Assembly: GCA_021462625.1 (NCBI GenBank)
Contig: JAJNAU010000009.1
Coordinates: 1-48,701 of the forward strand
Length of the DNA: 48,701 bases
Reading direction: 5' to 3'
Source of the DNA: Shewanella sp.
GTDB taxonomy: Bacteria; Pseudomonadota; Gammaproteobacteria; Enterobacterales; Shewanellaceae
Shown here: piece by piece, positions 16,085 through 25,524 of the stretch
How positions within the stretch are numbered: position 1 is the stretch's first letter
How the letters are laid out: the number at the start of each line of letters is the position of its first letter
Translations under genes and position numbers: made by a program
Notes under the pieces: model-generated
Told to the model about the DNA's origin: nothing
Database searches by the model: none
What the model saw: only the letters and a program-made list of their open reading frames with translations

Positions 16085-18976
16085 TCAATCCTGATACTCG
16101 CTCATGGGCACGCAGGCACAGAACAGATTTCTGTCGCCGTATACATCATCGATGCGGTTAACTGTTGGCCAAAATTTGTTGGCTTTCACCACCGCCGATG
16201 GGAATACCGCCAACTCACGGCTGTAAGGACGGGCATCGAATGCCGGATCCATGATATCCGCCATGGTGTGGGGCGCATTTTGCAGCGGGTTGTTATCCGA
16301 CGGCCACTCACCGCTTTGCACTTTGGCGATCTCGTGACGGATGGCAATCATGGCGTCGATAAATCTATCCAGCTCCACCTTGGACTCAGACTCGGTGGGC
16401 TCAACCATCAGGGTACCTGCTACCGGGAAACTCATAGTCGGCGCGTGGAATCCATAGTCATTCAGACGCTTGGCCACATCCATTTCAGTCACACCTGAGG
16501 CTTCCTTGAGCGGACGCAGATCGATAATGCACTCATGGGCAATCCGGTCATTGCGCCCTCGGTACAGGATCGGATAGTGCTCGCCCAGACGCTTGGCCAC
16601 ATAGTTGGCATTCAGCATGGCAACCTGAGTGGACTGAGCCAGACCTTTGCTCCCCAGCAAACGGATATACATCCAGCTGATAGGCAAAATACCGGCGCTG
16701 CCATAGGGTGCTGCGGAAACTGCACCATTGTCCTGACTCTCAGCACCGGTTTTCACTAGGGTATGACCGGCAACAAATGGTGCCAGATGCGCTTTCACGC
16801 CGATTGGCCCCATACCCGGACCACCACCACCATGAGGAATGGCAAAGGTCTTGTGCAGGTTCAGGTGCGACACATCAGCGCCAATGAACCCAGGCGAAGT
16901 CAATCCCACCTGGGCATTCATGTTGGCACCATCCAGATACACCTGACCACCATGCTGATGGATGATGCTGCAGATCTCCCTCACGGTTTCTTCATATACA
17001 CCATGGGTGGATGGGTAAGTGATCATCACACAGGACAGGCTGTCCGCCATTTCAGCAGCCTTGGCGCGCAAGTCGTCCAAATCCACGTTACCTTGCTTGT
17101 CACAGGCAGTCACCACCACCTTCATCCCGGCCAGGTGCGCCGATGCCGGGTTGGTACCGTGGGCAGACTGAGGGATAAGACAGATATTTCTGTGGCCTTC
17201 ACCGCGGGACTCGTGATACTTGCGAATAGCCAGCAGACCGGCGTATTCGCCCTGGGCACCTGAGTTGGGCTGCATACACACGGCATCATACCCTGTGATA
17301 TCCACCAGCCAGTCAGACAACTCACTGATCAGCTGCTGATAACCTTTGGCCTGCTCCTGTGGGCAGAAAGGATGCATATTGGCGAACTCAGGCCAGCTCA
17401 CCGGGATCATCTCCACTGCTGCATTCAGCTTCATGGTGCAGGAGCCCAGTGAGATCATAGAGTAGTTCAGTGCCAGATCTTTACTCTCCAGGCGCTTGAT
17501 ATAACGCATCATCTCGGTTTCAGAGTGATAGCTGTTAAAGGTCGGGTGAGTCAAAAATTCGGTGTCACGCTGAAGCGCTGTCGGAATGGTATCCACTGCA
17601 GAGGCAAGTAGCTCATCATCAATCAAGCCAGGCTTGAGATCGTGACCGGCCCCCAGAATGATGTTGAACAGATCGGCCACATCGGCGCGGGTGGTGGTTT
17701 CATCCAGACTCACCCCCAGAGAGCCCTCAACATCTTGACGCAGGTTCACACCACAGGCCAGTGCACGCTTAATCACAGCGGCCTTGTCAGCCACCTTGAA
17801 GGTCAGGGTATCGAACCAGGTGTGATTCACCAGTTCAATACCTTTGGATTTCAGGCCTGTGGCCAGTATGTCTGTCAGCCGGTGAATGCGCGAGGCAATA
17901 CGCTTAAGCCCGTTTGGACCATGGTACACAGCGTAGAAGGACGCCATATTGGCCAGCAGCACCTGAGCGGTACAGATATTGGAGTTAGCCTTTTCACGGC
18001 GAATATGCTGCTCGCGGGTCTGCATCGCCATGCGCAGCGCCTTGTTGCCGCGGGTGTCTTTGGATACCCCGATAATCCGGCCTGGCATGGAGCGCTTGTA
18101 CTCGTCCTTGGTGACGAAGAAGGCGGCATGAGGACCACCAAAGCCCATAGGCACACCGAAACGCTGGGCCGAGCCGAATACCACATCAGCGCCCATGGAG
18201 CCGGGCGACTTGAGCAGCACCAGCGACATAATATCGGCCGCCACAGTCACAATGGCTTTTTGGGCATGCAGCTGGTCAATCAACTCTGCAAAATCATTAA
18301 CTTCACCGAAACGGTTGGTGTACTGCAGCAGCACCCCGAATACCTGGTGGTTGACTGCATCTTCGGCTGGCCCCACTACCACGTCAAAACCAAAGTACTC
18401 GGCACGGGTCTTGACCACGTCTATGGTCTGGGGGAACACATCGTCAGCCACATAAAACACATTGGCGTTTTTGGCTTTGGATACCCGTTTAGCCAGCGCC
18501 ATCGCTTCGGCGGCAGCGGTCGCTTCATCCAGCAACGATGCTGATGCCAGATCCAGCCCAGTCAGGTCAATGGAAAGGTGCTGGAAGTTCAGAATCGCTT
18601 CCAAACGACCCTGGGCAATCTCTGGCTGATAGGGGGTATAGGCGGTGTACCAACCCGGATTTTCAAACACATTGCGCTGGATCACATTGGGCACTTCGGT
18701 GCCGTAATAGCCCATGCCGATATAGTTCTTGAATACCTGATTGCGGCTTGCCAGCTTGCGAATATAGGTCAAACCTTCCACTTCATTGTAACAAGGTCCT
18801 ACCTTGAGTCCGTCCTTGAGGCGGATGGACTCAGGAACAATCTGCGCCGTCAGATCTTCCAGCGACTCGGCGCCGATATAAGCCAGCATATCGCGCTGCT
18901 GCCCGGCATCCGGCCCGATGTGACGGCGGATAAATAGTTCATGCTGCTCTAACTGAGTAAGGGTTTGTTGGGTCAT
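16085..18976 (-). CDS. gcvP: Glycine dehydrogenase (decarboxylating), P-protein of the glycine cleavage system
   Basis: The 963-residue PLP enzyme decarboxylates glycine and passes the aminomethyl group to lipoyl-GcvH. The length fits the single-chain bacterial P-protein, with two homologous halves. The PLP lysine is Lys 709 in [19 protein letters not shown]. The N-terminal half carries [24 protein letters not shown]. Methionine start with AAGG upstream. It is the third gene of gcvTHP, 99 bases after gcvH, with a hairpin terminator in that gap that could lower its expression. Cytoplasmic. No defects are seen. Confidence 0.98.
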   Translation of the reverse strand: MTQQTLTQLEQHELFIRRHIGPDAGQQRDMLAYIGAESLEDLTAQIVPESIRLKDGLKVGPCYNEVEGLTYIRKLASRNQVFKNYIGMGYYGTEVPNVIQRNVFENPGWYTAYTPYQPEIAQGRLEAILNFQHLSIDLTGLDLASASLLDEATAAAEAMALAKRVSKAKNANVFYVADDVFPQTIDVVKTRAEYFGFDVVVGPAEDAVNHQVFGVLLQYTNRFGEVNDFAELIDQLHAQKAIVTVAADIMSLVLLKSPGSMGADVVFGSAQRFGVPMGFGGPHAAFFVTKDEYKRSMPGRIIGVSKDTRGNKALRMAMQTREQHIRREKANSNICTAQVLLANMASFYAVYHGPNGLKRIASRIHRLTDILATGLKSKGIELVNHTWFDTLTFKVADKAAVIKRALACGVNLRQDVEGSLGVSLDETTTRADVADLFNIILGAGHDLKPGLIDDELLASAVDTIPTALQRDTEFLTHPTFNSYHSETEMMRYIKRLESKDLALNYSMISLGSCTMKLNAAVEMIPVSWPEFANMHPFCPQEQAKGYQQLISELSDWLVDITGYDAVCMQPNSGAQGEYAGLLAIRKYHESRGEGHRNICLIPQSAHGTNPASAHLAGMKVVVTACDKQGNVDLDDLRAKAAEMADSLSCVMITYPSTHGVYEETVREICSIIHQHGGQVYLDGANMNAQVGLTSPGFIGADVSHLNLHKTFAIPHGGGGPGMGPIGVKAHLAPFVAGHTLVKTGAESQDNGAVSAAPYGSAGILPISWMYIRLLGSKGLAQSTQVAMLNANYVAKRLGEHYPILYRGRNDRIAHECIIDLRPLKEASGVTEMDVAKRLNDYGFHAPTMSFPVAGTLMVEPTESESKVELDRFIDAMIAIRHEIAKVQSGEWPSDNNPLQNAPHTMADIMDPAFDARPYSRELAVFPSAVVKANKFWPTVNRIDDVYGDRNLFCACVPMSEYQD

Positions 18977-19041
18977 GATACGCCTTGTTCTATCTCTCTG
19001 CCGGCTTGGATTACCGGTCTTAAAAAGGGCCCAAATACAAA

Positions 19042-19062
19042 CAAAGCCCCGCAGGGGCTTTG
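19042..19062 (-). terminator. Hairpin between gcvH and gcvP (internal attenuator or terminator)
   Basis: CAAAGCCCC (19042-19050) pairs with GGGGCTTTG (19054-19062) around a 3-base loop, giving a 9-bp perfect stem. Reading on the minus strand it is followed by TTTGTATTTG. Because gcvP lies just downstream, it probably acts as a partial terminator or mRNA-stabilising hairpin rather than the end of the operon. Confidence 0.75.
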
Positions 19063-19075
19063 CTTTTAGTACAGC

Positions 19076-19465
19076 TTATTCTTCGTCGATAACGGCCTGA
19101 TAGGCATCAGCATCCAGCAGATTTTCCAGCTCAGATGTATCAGAAGGCATAATGCGGAAGAACCAGCCGTCACCGTAAGTATCGCTGTTTACCAGCTCCG
19201 GAGACTCTTCCAGCGCTTCATTTACTGCCAGTACTTCACCGGACAGCGGCGCATAGATGTCAGAGGCGGCCTTCACTGATTCAGCTACGGCACACTCTTC
19301 ACCTGCGTTAACAGTATCACCCACTTCAGGCAGCTCAACAAACACCATATCGCCGAGCAGCTCTTGAGCGTGCTCAGTAATACCTAATGTGTAGCTGCCA
19401 TCTGATTCTTTACGAACCCACTCGTGAGAAGAGGCATACTTCAGCTCGGTTGGGATGTTGCTCAT
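19076..19465 (-). CDS. gcvH: Glycine cleavage system H protein
   Basis: The 129-residue lipoyl carrier shuttles the aminomethyl intermediate between GcvP and GcvT and electrons to lipoamide dehydrogenase. The lipoylated lysine is Lys 65 in [17 protein letters not shown]. The fold starts with [16 protein letters not shown], and the length matches the usual 129. AGGAAC precedes the ATG. It lies 27 bases after gcvT and is separated from gcvP by a hairpin. Cytoplasmic. Confidence 0.97.
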   Translation of the reverse strand: MSNIPTELKYASSHEWVRKESDGSYTLGITEHAQELLGDMVFVELPEVGDTVNAGEECAVAESVKAASDIYAPLSGEVLAVNEALEESPELVNSDTYGDGWFFRIMPSDTSELENLLDADAYQAVIDEE

Positions 19466-19492
19466 TGTAGTAGTTCCTTGTTCCGTTATCTT

Positions 19493-20587
19493 TTAGAAAG
19501 CTTGTTTTCCATTGCGCACAAAGCAGGGAGGCACAACCCTGACAGAGACTCTTTTGTTACGCACTTCGACTTCGGCAGTCTCGCCAATACCCGCATCTAC
19601 GCGAGCCATGGCGATAGAATACCCCAATGTCGGCGAAAAAGTACCGCTGGTGATCACGCCCTTGTGTTCCACGCCAGCGTCATCTTTGAAACATACTGTC
19701 ATGCCTTGCCGCAGTACCCCTTTGGTTTCCATCACCAAGCCCACCAACTGCTCGCTGCCGACAGTATGAATGGCACTTAACGCTTCACGCCCGATAAAAT
19801 TGCGATCAGCAGGCTCCCACGCGATGGTCCAGCCCATATTGGCGGCTAGTGGGTTAACAGTCTCATCCATATCCTGACCATAGAGGTTCATACCGGCCTC
19901 CAGGCGCAGGGTATCGCGGGCTCCCAGTCCACATGGACGAACACCCGCATCCAGCAGCACCTGCCACAGTGCCTCAACCTGGGTTTCGGGCACGATAATC
20001 TCGTAACCGGCTTCGCCTGTGTAACCTGTGGTGGCAATAAACAGATCGCCTGCCTGCACGCCAAAGAATGGCTTCATACCTTCGACTGCCGCATTCTGGG
20101 CAGCGTCCAACACCCGGGCGACTTTAGCCTTGGCATTAGGGCCCTGCACGGCAATCATGGCCAGTTCAGGACGCTCGGTCACAGTCACGTCATAGCCTTT
20201 GGCCTGTTCATTTATCCAAGCCAGATCTTTTTCACGGGTGGCAGAGTTGACTACGATGCGGTAGAAATCATCGCTCAGGTAATAAGTGATAAGATCATCG
20301 ATAACACCGGCTTCATGGTTGAGCATACCGCTGTAAAGGGCCTTGCCCGGCACCTTGAGCTTGGCCACATCATTGGCCAGCAGGCGCTGCAGGAAAGCCT
20401 TGGTGCAGCTGCCGGTAAGATCCACGACAGTCATATGGGACACATCGAACATGCCGGCGTCCTGGCGCACTGTGTGGTGCTCTTCAATTTGCGAGCCATA
20501 GTTCAGGGGCATATCCCAACCATGGAAATCGACCATCTTGGCACCGGCTTCAAGGTGCTTGCTGTAGAGTACGGTTTTATTAGCCAT
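19493..20587 (-). CDS. gcvT: Aminomethyltransferase, T-protein of the glycine cleavage system
   Basis: The 364-residue enzyme releases ammonia from aminomethyl-GcvH and forms 5,10-methylene-tetrahydrofolate. The conserved acidic pair lies in [14 protein letters not shown] (Asp 97-98). Other family signs are [19 protein letters not shown] and [17 protein letters not shown] lies 6 bases before the ATG. It is the first gene of gcvTHP, with a candidate promoter 130 bases upstream. The leader is too short for a typical tandem glycine riboswitch and none is seen. Confidence 0.97.
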   Translation of the reverse strand: MANKTVLYSKHLEAGAKMVDFHGWDMPLNYGSQIEEHHTVRQDAGMFDVSHMTVVDLTGSCTKAFLQRLLANDVAKLKVPGKALYSGMLNHEAGVIDDLITYYLSDDFYRIVVNSATREKDLAWINEQAKGYDVTVTERPELAMIAVQGPNAKAKVARVLDAAQNAAVEGMKPFFGVQAGDLFIATTGYTGEAGYEIIVPETQVEALWQVLLDAGVRPCGLGARDTLRLEAGMNLYGQDMDETVNPLAANMGWTIAWEPADRNFIGREALSAIHTVGSEQLVGLVMETKGVLRQGMTVCFKDDAGVEHKGVITSGTFSPTLGYSIAMARVDAGIGETAEVEVRNKRVSVRVVPPCFVRNGKQAF

Positions 20588-20722
20588 TGTAATCCCTTCT
20601 ATGGGTCTGAGGTCATCTCATCAGATCTTTGCCTGTTATCTTCCCCCGGGCTGTACGGGGCATTGTCATACGCTGAAAAACGCGGCAAAGACAGAAACAA
20701 ACTGCTTTGGAAATGCAGAAAA

Positions 20723-20753
20723 ATTATACCGCCTGTTATGGTCTTGTATACAA
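20723..20753 (-). promoter_or_regulatory. Candidate sigma-70 promoter of gcvTHP
   Basis: On the minus strand a perfect TATAAT (20723-20728) is preceded by TTGTAT (20748-20753) with a rather long 19-base spacer. The -35 box is part of the palindrome TTGTATACAA (20744-20753), possibly an operator. The remaining leader down to 20588 has a small GC hairpin near 20645-20665 but no recognised riboswitch. Confidence 0.5.
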
Positions 20754-20871
20754 AAAGATGTTTGCCAGAGCACATTTAATCATTAGTTAAAATAATGCGA
20801 GCAATTAGTTATTCTCAGGCCGGCAGCGCCAGGTATTCAGCCATTGCCTACCGCGGTTGGGTTAGTGCCGA

Positions 20872-22086
20872 TCAGCGACACAGCGCCGGAAGTTCCGATT
20901 TCTTCCCCATGGCCTGCTGGATGAATAGTGTTTTCAGAGGAGACACAGAATCCACCAGATTCAGCCCCAGATCCCGAATCGCCTTTTTAATCGGATTACT
21001 GCCGGCAAACAGTTGTCTGAACCCTTCCATGACAGTGATCATCTCCAGCGCATCGGCTTTGCGCGCACGCTCCAGCGACCGCAGATGACGATACTCGCCA
21101 ATATCCTTACCGGACTGCTTCAGCCCGCTCACTGTATCGATAATGGCTGCAGCGTCCAAGAAGCCCAGATTAACGCCCTGCCCCGCCAGAGGATGTATGG
21201 TGTGGGCGGCATCACCGGCCAGCAGCAGACGATGACGGGCAAAATGCCTCGCATAACGCATCCTCAGCGGGAATGACTGGCGCTGCCTGTCGCCGGCAAG
21301 GGAGCAAAGCCCCATGCGCCCGTCCATGGCAACAGTCAGGCGTTTGGCAAACTCCTCATCATCGACACCGAGCAAGCCGGCGGCCTGCTCAGGGGAAACG
21401 GACCAAACGATGGAGCACAAATGCGGGTCATGCAGGGGTAAGAAGGCCAGCACACCGTCCTCGAAAAATGCCTGACGGGCGGTATCTGCGTGGGCTAATT
21501 CAGTATGCACGGTAGCAACGATGGCATGATGGCCATAATCCCAGAAAGTTAGCGGGATTTGGCATAAAGTGCGCACCTGTGACTGAGCGCCATCGGCAGC
21601 CACTACCAACGCGGCACTGACCTGCTCCCCGTTACTTAAGGTCAGCCAGGTTTCACGTTCACCAAAAGCCAGCCTGTCCATACTGACAGCTTCCAGGTGG
21701 GTCAGCTTTGGCAGCTCAGCGGCACGTTTGGCCAGCGCATGGGCGATGGCATCATTTTCGATAATGGCGCCAAGGACACTTTCCGACAGGCTTTCGGCAT
21801 CAAACTGTATCTTGCCCAGACCATCTTTGTCCCATACCTCCATACGGCTGTATCGACCGGTACGTTGGGCATCAAGATACTGCCAGGCGCCGAGATTGTT
21901 CAACAAGCGTCGGCTGGCCTGATTGATGGCACTGACCCTGAGTCTGGGGTGCCCACTCACCGCTTCACTACGCCCGGCATCAATCACCAGGGTTTTTACG
22001 CCGGCCCCGGCCAGCCCACATGCGGTTGCCAGCCCCACCATGCCACCACCAACGATGGCAACATCATAGCTTTGCGTCGTTATCAT
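20872..22086 (-). CDS. ubiI: FAD-dependent ubiquinone-biosynthesis hydroxylase UbiI (VisC)
   Basis: The 404-residue flavin monooxygenase of the UbiH/UbiF/COQ6 family catalyses the C5 ring hydroxylation in ubiquinone synthesis. FAD is bound by GGGMVG at 13-18, and a second site GDAAHTIHPLAGQGVNLG begins at 291. The DG motif region is VVAADGAQSQVR. It is placed as UbiI because in enterobacteria visC/ubiI follows ubiH and precedes gcvTHP, the same order as here. It lies 15 bases after ubiH. UbiF is the main alternative by sequence alone. Confidence 0.88.
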   Translation of the reverse strand: MITTQSYDVAIVGGGMVGLATACGLAGAGVKTLVIDAGRSEAVSGHPRLRVSAINQASRRLLNNLGAWQYLDAQRTGRYSRMEVWDKDGLGKIQFDAESLSESVLGAIIENDAIAHALAKRAAELPKLTHLEAVSMDRLAFGERETWLTLSNGEQVSAALVVAADGAQSQVRTLCQIPLTFWDYGHHAIVATVHTELAHADTARQAFFEDGVLAFLPLHDPHLCSIVWSVSPEQAAGLLGVDDEEFAKRLTVAMDGRMGLCSLAGDRQRQSFPLRMRYARHFARHRLLLAGDAAHTIHPLAGQGVNLGFLDAAAIIDTVSGLKQSGKDIGEYRHLRSLERARKADALEMITVMEGFRQLFAGSNPIKKAIRDLGLNLVDSVSPLKTLFIQQAMGKKSELPALCR

Positions 22087-22101
22087 CTTGTATTCCTTGT
22101 C

Positions 22102-23328
22102 CTAAACCCGGTGTGCCCGCCAGCCCATTGCCACCTGTGCCAAAGGGACTTGCAACGGCGGGATCCAGGACAGCAGTCGCAATCCCAGATTACGCCCGAG
22201 CACAAAAGGCAAATAATCGTTGGAAAATCCCCGTACCAGAAACTCAATATTGCGAACAGTCGTGCGTCTGTCCTCCTCTCTGGCGCGTAAATAGCGGTGG
22301 ACAAGCGCCGCGCTCCCAAGATCCTCTCCCATTGTCAGCTGCGTCTGGATACAGCCAAGCAAATCCACCACATCTCTAAGTCCCAGATTGAAACCCTGAC
22401 CGGCGATAGGATGCAGAGTCTGGGCGGCGTTGCCAATAAACACACAGCGATGGAAAGCAGGTCTTGGCATGACGCCGAGCGTCAGGGGATAACTGTGGCG
22501 AGTGCCGGTTTGCCCAAAACGCCCAGCGCGGTAGCCAAATGCCTGCTGAAGTTGGCTAAGAAACTTGCTATCATCCAGCGCCATTACGGCACAGGCCTGC
22601 TCATGGGACAGAGCCCAGACGACTGACAGCCGCTGCAGACCATCCACAGGCGACATGGGCAATAGAGCCAGCGGACCTGTGTCGGTAAAGCGCTCCCAGG
22701 CCATGCCGGGTTTACCTTCGGTAACCGCGATATTGGCAATCACAGCACTTTGACCAAAATCTGCTTGCTCAAGGGGGAGTTTGAATGCCTGTCGCACCGC
22801 AGAATGCGCACCATCGGCGGCCACCAGCAACGACGCCCGCAGACAGGTACCTGATGCTAGGGTCAATTCATGGAAATCGTCATGGCCTTGCAGTGATTGC
22901 AGGGCATCGGGGCAATAGTAGCTGATGTCGGCACGCTTCACAGCACTATCCAGCACCCACCCGATCCGCGCCAATTCCACCACTTGGCCAAAGGTCGGAA
23001 CATGAAAGTCCTGGGCATCCAGTCGAGTCATGCCAAAATGACCACGGTCAGAGACATGAATGCTGTTAATGCCGGTCCCAAGATGACTCAGCGATGGCCA
23101 AAGTCCCAGCCGGGACAATTGATGAATGGAACCGTGGGACAGGGCAATGGCCCGGGCATCATAGCCAGGATGGGCATCATCCACGGCAAATGCTTCAACC
23201 AGTGCAATCTTGAGCGCCTGGCCATCGGGCTTTTTCAGTGCTGACAGCCCCATAGCCAGGGTGGCACCAGCCATGGCTCCGCCGACGATCACAACATCAT
23301 AATGCGGGGTTACGAATTCACTGCTCAT
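22102..23328 (-). CDS. ubiH: 2-octaprenyl-6-methoxyphenol hydroxylase UbiH
   Basis: The 408-residue FAD monooxygenase adds the C1 hydroxyl in aerobic ubiquinone synthesis. The FAD motif GGAMAG is at 16-21. The segment YDARAIALSHGS is typical of UbiH, and the second flavin site GNAAQTLHPIAGQGFNLG begins at 299. It is the first of the ubiH-ubiI pair. A terminator separates it from ygfB upstream, so it probably has its own promoter within the 75-base gap or depends on readthrough. The pepP gene that sits before ubiH in E. coli is missing here. Confidence 0.9.
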   Translation of the reverse strand: MSSEFVTPHYDVVIVGGAMAGATLAMGLSALKKPDGQALKIALVEAFAVDDAHPGYDARAIALSHGSIHQLSRLGLWPSLSHLGTGINSIHVSDRGHFGMTRLDAQDFHVPTFGQVVELARIGWVLDSAVKRADISYYCPDALQSLQGHDDFHELTLASGTCLRASLLVAADGAHSAVRQAFKLPLEQADFGQSAVIANIAVTEGKPGMAWERFTDTGPLALLPMSPVDGLQRLSVVWALSHEQACAVMALDDSKFLSQLQQAFGYRAGRFGQTGTRHSYPLTLGVMPRPAFHRCVFIGNAAQTLHPIAGQGFNLGLRDVVDLLGCIQTQLTMGEDLGSAALVHRYLRAREEDRRTTVRNIEFLVRGFSNDYLPFVLGRNLGLRLLSWIPPLQVPLAQVAMGWRAHRV

Positions 23329-23374
23329 AGGGTTATAGCTGCCACACAGTGCTCACTGCGCTTGTTCTTGCGAT

Positions 23375-23398
23375 GAAAAAAGGCGGCCCTGGCCGCAC
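23375..23398 (-). terminator. Rho-independent terminator after ygfB
   Basis: GCGGCC (23383-23388) and GGCCGC (23391-23396) form a tight hairpin. On the minus strand it is followed by a run of six T (complement of 23376-23381). It lies directly after the ygfB stop and upstream of ubiH. Confidence 0.85.
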
Positions 23399-23403
23399 TT
23401 TCA

Positions 23404-23979
23404 TTAATGGATAATCTTATCGTCTGCCACGTCGGCTACACTCGACTCAGGCCTGAATTCGGCGTAACAGAGAATGGCTGCCATACGGACAAACTCCAGA
23501 ATTTCCTGATAGGCCGCTTCGGACTCATCATCTTCGCTGACATCCAGTTCAACCCGGGCGATTTCCGCTAGGTCCTGAATGACTTCCCGTACGTCGGCTG
23601 ACGCCTGATTGAGTTTGGGCTGAATAATGGCCAGCCCAGTCAGGAAACTTTGCACCCACAGCGAAAGAGCTTCAACCCGTTCAGTCAGCGGTTCCTCCTC
23701 TTCTGGCAGCAGCGGCACAAACCCAAATTCCACATCCGCCAATCGGGTCTTGGTATCCTGATGCATTTCTGTGACCAGATTTTTGATCTCCCCGGTAAGC
23801 GGCTGACCATCGTTCATCAGCTCGGCCAATGGCTTCTGCCAGCCATCACGACTCGCGGCAACGCCGCCGCAGATCAGACCCACCATGGCACCGTGAACTT
23901 CTACTGGGTGCTGACCTATACCGGCATCATCCAGTGCTGACTTCAGATTTTCGATACAAAGAGATGGAGATGTAGCCAT
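23404..23979 (-). CDS. ygfB: UPF0149 (YgfB) family protein
   Basis: The 191-residue acidic, mostly helical protein belongs to the UPF0149/YgfB/YecA group. The N-terminal LKSALDDAGIGQHPVEVHGAMVGLICGG and the segment WVQSFLTGLAI are typical. It lacks the C-terminal zinc motif of the YecA branch. The gene diverges from zapA, the classic ygfB/zapA arrangement of gammaproteobacteria. A strong terminator follows. Homologues have been linked to transcription regulation in Pseudomonas, but the role here is unknown. Confidence 0.92.
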   Translation of the reverse strand: MATSPSLCIENLKSALDDAGIGQHPVEVHGAMVGLICGGVAASRDGWQKPLAELMNDGQPLTGEIKNLVTEMHQDTKTRLADVEFGFVPLLPEEEEPLTERVEALSLWVQSFLTGLAIIQPKLNQASADVREVIQDLAEIARVELDVSEDDESEAAYQEILEFVRMAAILCYAEFRPESSVADVADDKIIH

Positions 23980-24147
23980 AGGTGTTTGAGCCCAAATACA
24001 GATTTAATCAGCCAATGCTAGCAGAACTACCCGCGCTGACCAAGGAATCAGCATGCTCCTTAGGGCATTTTTCCCCACAAACTTCAAGGGCTGTTCACTC
24101 CTTGGACAAGTACAGTGCACTGGGGCCAAAATCAGTCTATGCTTATC

Positions 24148-24176
24148 TTGCACTTTGGGCGTTGCCCTTATATAGT
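24148..24176 (+). promoter_or_regulatory. Candidate promoter of zapA
   Basis: TTGCAC (24148-24153) and TATAGT (24171-24176) have a 17-base spacer, 38 bases upstream of the zapA ATG. The -10 box is a 5/6 match; the -35 box is weak. Confidence 0.5.
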
Positions 24177-24213
24177 CCGCCTCAAGAGACCAACGCGAGG
24201 ATAGCCGCAGCCA

Positions 24214-24552
24214 ATGAGTAACAGCGCAGTTGAAATCACCCTCCAGGGGCGCACATACTCTATTGCCTGTCCCCAAGGTCAGGAGACCGCGCTGAAAGCA
24301 GTCGCCAACAAGCTGGAAAAACAACTCGCCTCACTGAGGGCCAGAACCAACAGTCTGAGCCGTGAAGAACTGGCGATTATGGCCGCGCTGAACATTGGCT
24401 ATGAGTTGTTTGAAGAGCAAAAGAAAAATCAGGACTACATCAGGCAGATAGATGAACGCATCACCCTGTTGCAGTCAACCCTCGAAAATGCATTGGTCGA
24501 ACGCAGTCGGGGAAGTGCTGACAAGCAGCACGAAACACCAGAATTCGACTAA
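24214..24552 (+). CDS. zapA: Cell division protein ZapA
   Basis: The 112-residue cytoplasmic protein binds and bundles FtsZ at the division ring. An N-terminal globular part (VEITLQGRTYSIACPQGQE) is followed by a long coiled-coil helix from about residue 55 (REELAIMAALNIGYELFEEQ). Length and order (zapA, ssrS, ygfA) are standard for gammaproteobacteria. The start ATG is supported by a GAGGA ribosome site at some distance. Confidence 0.95.
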   Translation: MSNSAVEITLQGRTYSIACPQGQETALKAVANKLEKQLASLRARTNSLSREELAIMAALNIGYELFEEQKKNQDYIRQIDERITLLQSTLENALVERSRGSADKQHETPEFD

Positions 24553-24555
24553 CGA

Positions 24556-24740
24556 ATTAGCTCTCTGGGGTGTACGACAACCGGTAATGTCCCTGTGCCG
24601 ATATTTTTAAACTCAGGGTGAATGTTTTATTGACATTGAGCAGGCTCGGCCCGTACCGAGAAGCCTTAGGAAGTAATCATTGACCCGCCTTGAACCTACG
24701 GTTCAAGGGCCACACCGGAACCGGCACCCTGGAGAGCACC
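24556..24740 (+). ncRNA. ssrS: 6S RNA
   Basis: The region between zapA and ygfA carries 6S RNA, which binds the sigma-70 RNA polymerase holoenzyme in stationary phase. CTCTCTGGGGTG near the 5' end pairs with CACCCTGGAGAG near the 3' end to form the closing stem. The conserved blocks GCCGATATTT, GCTCGGCCCGTACCGAGAAG and CCTTGAACCTACGGTTCAAG match 6S RNA of enterobacteria in order and spacing. The ends are estimated from the stem, with an uncertainty of a few bases. Confidence 0.95.
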
Positions 24741-24751
24741 CAATTTAGACA

Positions 24752-25342
24752 GTGGATACCCGAGCAGAACTCAGACGCCATATCCGGCAACAGCGCGCCG
24801 CATTAAGCCCCTCACAGCAGACAGAGGCGTCGTACAGACTCGTCGATATTCTGCTACCTGAACTGCTCCGCTGCCAGGTCAAACAGCTGGCCATTTATCT
24901 TGCCAACGACGGTGAACTCAATACCCTTCCCCTGATCCAAGCCTTGTGGCAGCGCCATATCCAAGTCGCCTTACCGGTATTACACCCTTTCTCTCCCGGA
25001 TACCTGCTGTTTCTCCAGTACCACCCGAATTCACCTATGACCACCAACAAGTACGGAATAGCAGAGCCCCGACTCGATCTGACCCAAATGGTACCACTGC
25101 AGCAGCTGGACCTGATCCTGACACCTTTGGTAGCCTTTGATAAGCAGGGAAACCGGCTGGGGATGGGCGGTGGCTTTTATGACCGCACCCTGGCCAGTCC
25201 CCACGCCCCTGCAGCCATGGGTATCGCACACGAGTGTCAACGGGTAGAGCAACTGCCTGTGGAAAGCTGGGATATCCCACTTGCCCGGATAGCAACCCCC
25301 GCCGCCCTGTATCTATTTACCCCCGTTAAATCAGATCAGTAA
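24752..25342 (+). CDS. ygfA: 5-formyltetrahydrofolate cyclo-ligase family protein (YgfA)
   Basis: The 196-residue cytoplasmic enzyme converts 5-formyl-THF to 5,10-methenyl-THF with ATP. The nucleotide/folate motif GNRLGMGGGFYDRTL is near residues 132-146, and the start RRHIRQQRAALSP is typical. It begins at GTG, 11 bases after the estimated end of 6S RNA, consistent with processing from a joint transcript. Its TAA stop (25340-25342) directly abuts a MITE end. The last residues and any native terminator may have been altered by that insertion. Confidence 0.92.
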   Translation: MDTRAELRRHIRQQRAALSPSQQTEASYRLVDILLPELLRCQVKQLAIYLANDGELNTLPLIQALWQRHIQVALPVLHPFSPGYLLFLQYHPNSPMTTNKYGIAEPRLDLTQMVPLQQLDLILTPLVAFDKQGNRLGMGGGFYDRTLASPHAPAAMGIAHECQRVEQLPVESWDIPLARIATPAALYLFTPVKSDQ

Positions 25343-25419
25343 CTAGGGTCTGTTGATCTTTCATGGTTGAATTTTGCTCGTTCTAGACGCGCTTTAATCG
25401 CGACGCAAGGTGTGCCGCC
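25343..25419 (+). repeat. One-ended MITE fragment directly after the ygfA stop
   Basis: The sequence from CTAGGGTCTGTTGATCTTT matches one end of the complete element at 37588-37856 almost base for base for 77 bases, to GTGCCGCC. It then diverges abruptly. Only one terminus is present, so it is a truncated copy. The first base follows the ygfA stop codon. Confidence 0.85.
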
Positions 25420-25524
25420 GCATCAAAATAAATAAAATGTTTATCGATAGATACCATAGCCACAGACGAGTTCAATTATCAGGGACACCCTGTCTTTAGA
25501 GTGTGCAGTCTTATCCGGTGAGGT

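Noticed and set aside
20588..20716. Possible glycine riboswitch before gcvT
   Set aside because: The leader is about 130 bases and has no tandem aptamer pattern; only a small GC hairpin is seen.
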